A DNA stretch of 27,116 bases from assembly GCA_015485845.1 (NCBI GenBank), contig WFSU01000173.1, forward strand, positions 1-27,116, read 5' to 3'. This DNA is from Nitratifractor sp. GTDB lineage: Bacteria > Campylobacterota > Campylobacteria > Campylobacterales > Sulfurovaceae. The notes under the pieces were generated by a model, which was not told the origin of the DNA, searched no databases, and was given only the letters and a program-made list of their open reading frames with translations. This document shows, in pieces, positions 1 to 5,711 of the stretch; within the stretch, counting starts at the first letter, position 1, and each line of letters opens with the position of its first letter. Made by a program: the position numbers and the translations under genes.

Positions 1-61
1 AAACTTCCAGAACGAGTTTGACTTTAAACTCACTGCTGAAGTGTCTGCGTTTGGTGCTCAT
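1..61 (-). CDS. IS3-type transposase OrfA, N-terminal fragment cut by the window edge
   Basis: Reading leftwards from an ATG at 61-59, the frame is open to the window edge and gives about 20 residues starting MSTKRRHFSSEFK, followed by VKLVLEV. This matches the usual beginning of OrfA proteins of IS3-family elements (HTH_Tnp_1), which open with a basic stretch, then F-S-x-E-F-K and a helix rich in K, V and L. OrfA binds the element's ends and is normally fused to OrfB by programmed frameshifting to make the active transposase. A G-rich stretch (GGGGTAAGG) lies just before the ATG. Only the first turn of the helix-turn-helix is visible, so the IS group cannot be named and intactness cannot be judged. 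Confidence 0.7.
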   Translation of the reverse strand, partial: MSTKRRHFSSEFKVKLVLEV

Positions 62-126
62 ACCTTACCCCTTTTTGGTGTATTTTGTATTTTAGCATTT
101 TTTTGGTTGTCTTATTTATTGGGGTA
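62..126 (-). mobile_element. Probable terminal non-coding end of the IS3-type element
   Basis: These AT-rich bases lie between the transposase start and the end of a short ORF (127-204) that appears interrupted. IS3-type elements usually have some tens of bases between their left inverted repeat and orfA, so the element's end probably falls within about 100-134. The G/C-containing block TAATACCCC, read on the minus strand near 126-134, is a candidate tip. The opposite end lies outside the window, so neither the inverted repeat nor a target duplication can be confirmed. Confidence 0.35.
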
Positions 127-204
127 TTATATTAAATACTTGTGATTTAATATCCTGTTAATATCTTCATCAACTCCACTCATAATTTCTTTTATGCAGC
201 TCAT
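127..204 (-). pseudogene. 25-codon ORF with a very strong RBS, probably a gene start truncated by the IS element
   Basis: An ATG at 204-202 is preceded by AAGGAGG with five bases between, one of the best Shine-Dalgarno sites in the window. The ORF begins MSCIKEIMSGVDED and runs 25 residues to a TAA at 129-127. It starts 22 bases after the aldehyde dehydrogenase stop codon, so it would be the next gene of that operon. The reading frame ends almost where the IS-like sequence begins. The simplest reading is that this is the 5' end of a longer gene whose body was displaced by the insertion; a genuine 25-residue peptide is possible. The protein family is not recognisable. Confidence 0.5.
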
Positions 205-226
205 TTTCCCCTCCTTAAAACGTTAG

Positions 227-1684
227 TTAGTACGGAAACCACCAAACTCTTGTCTTATCATTGCTTGTTTCATAATTAACATGCTTAATATTGCAATATT
301 TTTCTATACCGTAAGTAGATAAGCTTATTCCGTTTCCACTTGCCTTGATGCTTCCCCAAGGAGCCTCAGGATATGCCACGTTGATATCATTAATCCACAC
401 CATTCCAACTTGTAGTTTTTGTGAAATTGTCTTAGCTTTTGTTGAGTCCTTAGACCATATTGATGCACCCAACCCATATTGAGTATCATTCGCCATTTGA
501 ATGACCTCACTTAATGTAGAATATTTAATAATAGGCAATACCGGCCCAAATAACTCCTCGTGCATAAGTGTCATCGTAGAATTAATATTGGCTAAAATAG
601 TGGGCTGGATATAATTATCCTCTCTTTTCCCCCCTGAAACCAAGGACGCCCCTTTCTCTACTGCATCTCGAATAAAAGATTCAATTTTTATTATTTCATT
701 TTCATTAATAATCGGGCCTATATCAATTCCTAACCGCAATTCTTCAGTTTTTTCTTTCACTGTTTTTACAAAATCATCATATATTTGCTCATGGACAAAT
801 ATTCTTTTTGCTCCTACGCAGACTTGTCCAGCATTACAATATGCTCCCCAAACAATACCATTTGCTGCTAGCTCCAAATCAGCATCACTGCAAACAATTG
901 CAGCATCATTACCACTTAATTCTAGATTAACTTTTTTAAAATTTTCTGCACATTTAATATTGATTTGCTTCCCCACTTTATGACTTCCTGTAAAAGCAAT
1001 CATGTCGATATCTTTATTCTCCACAATAAGCTTCCCAATTTCACCATTTCCTGTCACAACGTTTAAAACGCCTTTTGGGAGTCCGGCTTCATCAAAAATC
1101 TTAGCGATCTCAATGCCAACAAGTGTTGAATATTCAGAGGGCTTAAATACAACTGTATTGCCTGCGATAAGTGCTGATCCTATTGCCCACAACGGCAATT
1201 CCAAGGGATAATTCCATGGCTGAATAATACCAATGACACCTACTGGTTCATATGCAATATAACTCCTTTTTGTTGGCCACAATTCTTCATTAAGTTGTAT
1301 GTCCTTATTATCCAAAACTTTACTACCAACATTTGCAAAATATCCAAGCATGTCTGAAGATTCAATAACTTCAATATCTGCTTCAGGTAATCTTTTTCCA
1401 ACTTCATCTACAATTAATTTTTTTAATCGAGTTTCCTTTCCTTCATCTCCATATTCTCTAACAAGAATATCTGAAGCTTTTTGAATAATATTTCCTCTTT
1501 TTTCTATAGGCATATTAGCCCAGTCATCTAATGCTTTTTTTGATGAAGTTATTATCTCTGGAATCAATGTCTTGTTGGTCGCATAATATTTTCCAACATA
1601 ACTTTTATCCTTTGGATTAAGGACGGTAACTATTTCATTACTTTCTTGCCATTCCCCATTCATATAAAATTTACTTACGTTCAC
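227..1684 (-). CDS. NAD(P)-dependent aldehyde dehydrogenase
   Basis: This is a full-length member of the aldehyde dehydrogenase superfamily (485 residues from the chosen start), oxidising an aldehyde to a carboxylate with NAD or NADP. Visible hallmarks are the cofactor-site segment IIQPWNYPLELPLW, the Rossmann motif FTGSHKVGKQI, the general-base glutamate in NLELSG (about residue 255) and the nucleophilic cysteine in NAGQVCVGAKR (about residue 289), then ELFGPVLPI. A longer frame opens at a TTG at 1711, but a GTG at 1684 follows AGGAG with five bases between and gives the usual N-terminus (VSKFYMNGEW), so GTG is preferred. The substrate cannot be assigned; betaine aldehyde or succinic semialdehyde dehydrogenase subfamilies are possible. 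The gene is much AT-richer than the citric acid cycle genes nearby and sits between an IS fragment and unknown genes, which suggests horizontal transfer. Confidence 0.9.
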   Translation of the reverse strand: MNVSKFYMNGEWQESNEIVTVLNPKDKSYVGKYYATNKTLIPEIITSSKKALDDWANMPIEKRGNIIQKASDILVREYGDEGKETRLKKLIVDEVGKRLPEADIEVIESSDMLGYFANVGSKVLDNKDIQLNEELWPTKRSYIAYEPVGVIGIIQPWNYPLELPLWAIGSALIAGNTVVFKPSEYSTLVGIEIAKIFDEAGLPKGVLNVVTGNGEIGKLIVENKDIDMIAFTGSHKVGKQINIKCAENFKKVNLELSGNDAAIVCSDADLELAANGIVWGAYCNAGQVCVGAKRIFVHEQIYDDFVKTVKEKTEELRLGIDIGPIINENEIIKIESFIRDAVEKGASLVSGGKREDNYIQPTILANINSTMTLMHEELFGPVLPIIKYSTLSEVIQMANDTQYGLGASIWSKDSTKAKTISQKLQVGMVWINDINVAYPEAPWGSIKASGNGISLSTYGIEKYCNIKHVNYETSNDKTRVWWFPY

Positions 1685-2131
1685 TTTGTCTCCTTCTAAA
1701 TTATTAGTCAAAAAACTTGTCAGGTTCAGAACACCCCTAAACTAAAAACAAAATCTCAAACAATTTTTCAGCAATAAAAAAATACGAGTTCTATTGCTAA
1801 AGAAAGCCCCCCTGTCCTCTCCAACACTTTACTTCTGATTCTTTTGTGACATCACAACATCTCTCAATAAAGCTTTAGGGGTCATGTCCTCATAATCCGC
1901 CAAAAGTATAACATATTAATCATTGTTTTATAGATTATAGATGCATTACTTTTAAAATATTTTTTCTTGCAAATATTATTGGATATTTTGGGTTGTTTTA
2001 GAAACTTCACGAACAATTTATTATGTGTTATTACTTGATTAATTTCCTAGATTTACGCATAGAAATTTCATTCATTCTTTGAATGCCCAAGTTTAAGATG
2101 TTTTTTGACTCTAATATTTATTAAATCCAAA
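1685..2131. other. 447-bp AT-rich intergenic region
   Basis: No convincing gene is present. On the minus strand a short open stretch (1829-1885 from ATG, a little longer from TTG) encodes MTPKALLRDVVMSQKNQK, but it has no proper ribosome binding site and may be a coding remnant. AGCAATA (1770-1776) and TATTGCT (1792-1798) can pair around a 15-base T/A-rich loop in the leader of the aldehyde dehydrogenase gene. No clear -10/-35 pair stands out. Confidence 0.4.
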
Positions 2132-3586
2132 TTATTTAAGACTATATTTTTTGATGAATGCAACAAAAGAGGCAACCAAAGTAGCACCCGTGGCATATGC
2201 AAACTTAGGTATTTTTGTAAAATCAATTTTTACTAAACTTTTTTCTACGCTCACAAAATCATACATCAAATCTAGAATATACACCATAACAAATAACGCA
2301 AAAATAGTTATCCCTATTGCATACAAGTCTTTAATTTTTTCATTTTTAATTACGATTTCTTCATCCATGCGATTATTTTCCATTTCAATAAATAATCTCA
2401 TATTTCTTTCAGGGGTAGTTCTAACAGGTGCAGACCATACAACATCATCATATAAATCATAAATTTTTTTATTTGCAGGATCCCATTTTTCATGTATAGT
2501 AAGCAAGGCATTTGCATAAAAAATAGTTAGAAACATTGTATGCATAAAACTCCCATCTGAAAAAACTTGTTTTTCATCACAAATCCATCTAATTGCTTTA
2601 AAAGCAGTATGTATTTCAGGCTCAATCAATAAATCATTTGAAGACAACTTTTTTAAAGAGCTAATATTGACATATGAATCAATGACACGAATTGTATCTA
2701 TATGTGAACCCCACATTCCATCAAATTGATTGTTTTCAAAATATAAGCACGCACCCGTAATTGCGTACATAATATCTTTTAAGTTTTTCTTATACCTTGT
2801 ATCGCTATTTTGATTACATGTAGAATAGAATATTGATAAGCAATCCAATACTTCTGATGTAGTAAAGTAATCATCCCACCAATAAATACCAATTTCATTT
2901 CCTTTCTCATTTATATTTTCAATTTTTTGTTCTTTAATGAATAAAAGATATTTAATAATCTCTAAACTGAGATCCAATAAGTCTTTACTTTTTTTAAATC
3001 TTTTTTTAAATCTATCACTTTTTATAATTTTATCTGTAATTCTTTGACTCAACTCTGGAAAATTATTGAAAATAAATACGCTTGTTGAAACAATTTGTGC
3101 TAGATCAGCTGCTCCGAATGGGTATTTAACAGTTTTATCCCAATCTAGAAATTTTTCATATAAAAAAACCATTGATTTATAGGATAATTCTTCGTATTCC
3201 TTTTTTTTTGAATGGGCGTTAAGAGAAGAGAGTAGAATTGCTCGAATAATAACTGCAGTATCCCATGTAACATTTTCCCAATTTATGTATTCTATACCAT
3301 CTTCAACATAAATATTTTTTTCATTTACTAACCAGTTGGCAACATTTTTAATTTTTTCATCAATTAATTCTTCTTTATGATTACCCAGAATATCTAATTT
3401 TTTTAGTCTCTCCAAAAATATTATGGTTAGTGCAGATTCCCAAAGACTATTGTTACTTTGTGCAAGCACAACATTATTTCCAACTTCTGTCAATAACCAT
3501 TCTGTTACGGGATAAATATATTTCTTCTCAATAATTTCTTTTAGTGTATTATCAAACTGAGAAAATGGTACCTGTTCTTTTCTCAC
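2132..3586 (-). CDS. Unknown protein with toroid-like helical repeats and two C-terminal membrane segments
   Basis: This 484-residue protein is not recognised as a named family. Several segments resemble the repeats of the alpha/alpha-toroid (terpenoid cyclase / prenyltransferase) fold: an acidic-aromatic turn followed by a helix, for example WENVTWDTAVIIRAIL (about residue 105), FDGMWGSHIDTIRVI (about 295) and SDGSFMHTMFLTIFYANALL (about 350). The terpene cyclase DxDD motif is not evident, so catalysis is doubtful. Two hydrophobic helices lie near the C-terminus (about 420-440 and 462-480), the last followed by KKYSLK, which suggests a soluble domain anchored to the membrane. The start is a GTG with AAGGA eight bases upstream. 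It is AT-rich, on the same strand as the small membrane module at 3710-4030 and separated from it by a hairpin. Function unknown; an accessory or defence role would be speculation. Confidence 0.75.
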   Translation of the reverse strand: MRKEQVPFSQFDNTLKEIIEKKYIYPVTEWLLTEVGNNVVLAQSNNSLWESALTIIFLERLKKLDILGNHKEELIDEKIKNVANWLVNEKNIYVEDGIEYINWENVTWDTAVIIRAILLSSLNAHSKKKEYEELSYKSMVFLYEKFLDWDKTVKYPFGAADLAQIVSTSVFIFNNFPELSQRITDKIIKSDRFKKRFKKSKDLLDLSLEIIKYLLFIKEQKIENINEKGNEIGIYWWDDYFTTSEVLDCLSIFYSTCNQNSDTRYKKNLKDIMYAITGACLYFENNQFDGMWGSHIDTIRVIDSYVNISSLKKLSSNDLLIEPEIHTAFKAIRWICDEKQVFSDGSFMHTMFLTIFYANALLTIHEKWDPANKKIYDLYDDVVWSAPVRTTPERNMRLFIEMENNRMDEEIVIKNEKIKDLYAIGITIFALFVMVYILDLMYDFVSVEKSLVKIDFTKIPKFAYATGATLVASFVAFIKKYSLK

Positions 3587-3636
3587 TTATGCTTTCCTTA
3601 AGTTGAGCATTTGTTATGCAATTAAGAGCTCTCGCT

Positions 3637-3662
3637 GGTTCCATATCTCCCGATATGGAACC
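3637..3662. repeat. Perfect 11-bp palindrome with a 4-base loop (REP-like or mRNA hairpin)
   Basis: GGTTCCATATC (3637-3647) and GATATGGAACC (3652-3662) are exact inverted repeats around TCCC. The hairpin lies between the small membrane module and the 484-residue gene. No T-run follows on either strand, so a simple intrinsic terminator is unlikely; a REP-type element, an mRNA stability stem or a protein-binding site are alternatives. Confidence 0.7.
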
Positions 3663-3709
3663 CATGCACCACATCAGGCTTGTCAGTCACGTACGTCCAT
3701 CATCAATCT

Positions 3710-3799
3710 TCAATCTTCAATATCCAAAATATGCGTAAATCCAAAATACAAACTACCCAAGAGAAGAGCAATAACAGCTATCATTAAATATGTACTCAT
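3710..3799 (-). CDS. 29-residue single-pass membrane peptide (second gene of small membrane module, copy 1)
   Basis: The ATG at 3799 directly abuts the TAG stop of the upstream 76-residue gene. The Shine-Dalgarno AAGGAG lies inside that gene's last codons (Lys-Glu-Leu-stop), so translation is probably coupled. The peptide begins MSTYLMIAVIALLLGSL and ends HILDIED before TGA: a very short N-terminus, one hydrophobic helix with a central Gly-Ser-Leu, then a short acidic tail. The 30-residue peptide at 12927-13019 has the same plan (Gly-Thr-Leu in the helix, then HDIL) and follows a homologous-looking first gene, which argues that this short ORF is real. Function unknown. A small-peptide toxin, a regulator of its partner or a subunit of a small membrane complex are all possible. 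Confidence 0.7.
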   Translation of the reverse strand: MSTYLMIAVIALLLGSLYFGFTHILDIED

Positions 3800-4030
3800 C
3801 TAAAGCTCCTTAATTTTTCGTATATTTTTTCTCAATATCGAAACGATTTTGAGAAAAACAATAACCAATACAACTATACTTATCAACCCGGCATAAAAAT
3901 AAATACCAGTTTGACCCTCCTGTTCTAATTTGATCGTAGCTCCCGTAATTACAACAAGTAAGCCAACCACCAAACTCATTGCTACTCTAAGCGAATTGAG
4001 TATCTCTTTTACTTCATCTATATCTGCCAT
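3800..4030 (-). CDS. 76-residue two-pass membrane protein (first gene of small membrane module, copy 1)
   Basis: The protein has an acidic amphipathic N-terminus (MADIDEVKEIL), a first hydrophobic segment (about residues 16-33), a short polar loop (KLEQEGQTG), a second hydrophobic segment (about 44-62) and a basic tail ending RKIKEL. A protein with the same length, topology and tail (KKIKKLEDL) is encoded at 13021-13248. No Shine-Dalgarno precedes the ATG. Instead an extended -10 promoter element ends five bases upstream, so the message is predicted to be leaderless. The gene lies in the AT-rich island. I do not recognise the family; both membrane segments and the conserved two-gene layout are visible, but a function is not. 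Confidence 0.75.
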   Translation of the reverse strand: MADIDEVKEILNSLRVAMSLVVGLLVVITGATIKLEQEGQTGIYFYAGLISIVVLVIVFLKIVSILRKNIRKIKEL

Positions 4031-4035
4031 ACGTC

Positions 4036-4044
4036 ATTATACCA
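4036..4044 (-). promoter_or_regulatory. Extended -10 promoter of small membrane module, copy 1
   Basis: Minus-strand TGGTATAAT ends exactly five bases before the ATG at 4030. Transcription would start at or within a base or two of the start codon. There is no convincing -35 hexamer, which fits a TGn-extended -10. The 12-base block TTATGGTATAAT is identical in the second copy, with the same spacing. Confidence 0.7.
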
Positions 4045-4057
4045 TAACATTATGTTA
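4045..4057. promoter_or_regulatory. 13-bp palindrome just upstream of the module promoter (possible operator)
   Basis: TAACATTATGTTA is a perfect palindrome about a central base and touches the extended -10 on its upstream side. This is a position where a repressor or activator could act. The second module copy does not share it; GCGATCGC occupies a similar place there. Confidence 0.35.
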
Positions 4058-4182
4058 ACTGATTTTATCGTCACCTACCCCCAACCCGATTCCAATAAGC
4101 ACGATCGATCCGACGTTTACAACGGGAACAGGAGGGAGTGGTGCAATACCCTACGATTAAGATAAGAATTGCTGGGTTTTGT

Positions 4183-4196
4183 GGGACTAATGTCCC
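4183..4196. repeat. Short REP-like palindrome GGGAC-TAAT-GTCCC
   Basis: Five-base perfect arms surround a TAAT loop in the non-coding stretch between the small membrane module and fumarase beta. Its core (ACT-AAT-GT) resembles the palindromes at 17512-17523 and 21691-21708 (ACT-TCA-GT), suggesting one family of short intergenic hairpins. Confidence 0.5.
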
Positions 4197-4223
4197 TGCT
4201 CCAGATTTTGATTGACAATAAAT

Positions 4224-4268
4224 GATTTTCAGAAGGTGCGCAATTGCGCACCCTACGCGATGAAAATC
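4224..4268. repeat. Nested palindrome downstream of fumarase beta
   Basis: An exact 18-bp palindrome, GGTGCGCAATTGCGCACC (4235-4252), lies inside an outer inverted repeat GATTTTCA (4224-4231) / TGAAAATC (4261-4268). It starts 14 bases after the end of the citric acid cycle operon, so it may act as a 3' stabilising stem or transcription terminator. It lacks a clear T-tract, and its form also fits a REP-type or miniature mobile element. Confidence 0.6.
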
Positions 4269-4282
4269 GTACCGGTCAAAAC

Positions 4283-4837
4283 TTACTTGACCTCGTACTG
4301 CTCCCGACCCATTTGATACAGGTCTCTCCCGTGCGTGTCGTTGATGACGGTAACGGGGAAGTCTTCGACTTCAATGCGGCGGACGGCTTCGGGGCCGAGT
4401 TCGGGGTAGGCGATCACTTCGGCTGATTTGATCCGTTTGCCCAGCAGGGCTCCGGCTCCGCCGGTGGCACCGAAGTAGATCCCGTCGTACTCTTTGCACG
4501 CGTCGATGACGGCCTGGTTGCGCTTGCCTTTGCCGATCATCCCTTTGGAGCCGTGGGCGAGCATCGTGGGGGAGTAGCTGTCCATCCGGTAGCTCGTGGT
4601 AGGGCCTGCACTGCCGATCGGGTCACCCGGCTTGGGTGGAGTGGGACCGACGAAGTAGATCACACTTCCTTCAAGGTCAAAGGGGAGTTCTTCCCCTTTG
4701 TCAATCAGGTCTACGAGACGTTTATGCGCCGCGTCACGTGCGGTGTAGAGGACACCACTGAGATAGACGACATCACCGGCATTGAGTTGTCGGGTGTCTT
4801 CGCTGGTCAGGGGGGTTGTCAAATGATACGTTGCCAT
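4283..4837 (-). CDS. Class I fumarate hydratase, beta (C-terminal) subunit
   Basis: This 184-residue protein is the C-terminal half of the iron-sulfur class I fumarase / L(+)-tartrate dehydratase family. It pairs with the alpha subunit encoded just upstream to interconvert fumarate and malate in the cytoplasm. Family features are the N-terminal LTTPLTSEDTRQLNAGDVVYLSG, the GPTPPKPGDPIGSAGPTTSYRMD block with the substrate-binding TTS, MIGKGKR, and YFGATGGAGALLG. The ATG has AAGGAG eight bases upstream, overlapping the alpha stop region, and the gap between genes is 10 bases. This indicates one operon with the alpha subunit and mdh. Tartrate dehydratase is the main alternative name, but the malate dehydrogenase neighbour favours fumarase. 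Confidence 0.92.
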   Translation of the reverse strand: MATYHLTTPLTSEDTRQLNAGDVVYLSGVLYTARDAAHKRLVDLIDKGEELPFDLEGSVIYFVGPTPPKPGDPIGSAGPTTSYRMDSYSPTMLAHGSKGMIGKGKRNQAVIDACKEYDGIYFGATGGAGALLGKRIKSAEVIAYPELGPEAVRRIEVEDFPVTVINDTHGRDLYQMGREQYEVK

Positions 4838-4847
4838 GAAGGACTCC

Positions 4848-5699
4848 TTAGAGGGTGATGTGCGCGTGGCGTGAGCTGTGGCACTGGATGTTGACCGAGA
4901 CTGGCAGAGAGGCGATGTGGCAGGGGTTGGACTCGATGTGGACAGCCATGGCGGTTTTGGTGCCGCCCATGCCCATCGCGCCGATTCCGAGGTTGTTGAT
5001 CTGCTCGAGCATGGTCTGCTCCATTTCGTTCAACTCTTCATCGGGATTTTCGGTACCGATATCGCGGAAGAGCGCGTGCTTGGAGCTGATGACCGCTTTT
5101 TCAAACGTCCCGCCGATACCGACACCGACAACGATGGGAGGACAGGGATTGCCTCCGGCATCCGAGACCACTTCACGGACGTACTCAATGATCCCCTCTT
5201 TGCCGGCAGCAGGAGGGAAAACCCGGGCGCGGGAGACGTTTTCGCTTCCGCCCCCTTTGGCCGCGTATTCGATCTCGATCTTGTCCCCGGCTACGAGGTC
5301 AAAATGGATGATCGCCGGGAGGTTGTAGCCGATGGTATCCTTGAGGTTGGCACGGCTGAAGGGGTGACAGGTGCTCGCACGCAGATAGCCATCTTTGTAC
5401 CCCTGCTCGGTTCCCATATTGATCGCATCACGCAGGAGACCCCCTTTGATCTTCACCTCTTCGCCGACACGGACGAAGAAGACCGCCAGACCGGTATCCT
5501 GGCACAGAGGGCGCTCTTCCGTTTTGGCAATGTTGGCATTGTCGAGAATCTGTTCCAGTACCGCTTTGGCCACGGGGGATTTCTCCACCTCAACGGACGT
5601 CTTGAGGGCATTGTACATATCCTCCGGCAAATCGGTACTGCAATGGATAATCAAATCCCGCACCGTTTTGACGACGGTATCAAACTCTATTTCACGCAT
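4848..5699 (-). CDS. Class I fumarate hydratase, alpha (N-terminal) subunit
   Basis: This is the 283-residue catalytic subunit carrying the oxygen-sensitive [4Fe-4S] cluster that activates the hydroxyl of malate. Candidate cluster ligands are the cysteines in RPLCQDTG (about residue 66), GGNPCPPIVVG (about 187) and VNIQCHSSRHA (about 273); TCHPFSRANLKDTIGYN and GVGIGGTFEKA are other conserved blocks. The ATG has AAGGAG about eight bases upstream, and that site overlaps the TAA of mdh, 12 bases away, so coupling is likely. Order and spacing make mdh-alpha-beta a compact operon catalysing oxaloacetate-malate-fumarate steps. In Campylobacterota that use the reductive citric acid cycle this direction would be reductive; that is inference here. 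Confidence 0.93.
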   Translation of the reverse strand: MREIEFDTVVKTVRDLIIHCSTDLPEDMYNALKTSVEVEKSPVAKAVLEQILDNANIAKTEERPLCQDTGLAVFFVRVGEEVKIKGGLLRDAINMGTEQGYKDGYLRASTCHPFSRANLKDTIGYNLPAIIHFDLVAGDKIEIEYAAKGGGSENVSRARVFPPAAGKEGIIEYVREVVSDAGGNPCPPIVVGVGIGGTFEKAVISSKHALFRDIGTENPDEELNEMEQTMLEQINNLGIGAMGMGGTKTAMAVHIESNPCHIASLPVSVNIQCHSSRHAHITL

Positions 5700-5711
5700 C
5701 TGTCTTTCTCC

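Noticed and set aside
1829..1903. Short minus-strand ORF encoding MTPKALLRDVVMSQKNQK
   Set aside because: Too short, with no properly spaced ribosome binding site and no recognisable family; reported only as a possible remnant within the intergenic region.
2132..2400. Homology of the membrane hairpin of the 484-residue protein to the 75-76 residue module proteins
   Set aside because: Both have two hydrophobic helices and a basic tail, but no shared sequence motif could be seen; similarity is only topological.
3587..3610. Seven-codon ORF (MLNLRKA) in the leader of the 484-residue gene
   Set aside because: It overlaps the gene's ribosome binding site, but there is no evidence beyond chance for a leader peptide.
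4128..4213. Plus-strand GTG ORF of about 25 codons after AGGAGGGA
   Set aside because: It crosses the GGGAC-TAAT-GTCCC palindrome, has no recognisable protein features and no counterpart elsewhere in the window.
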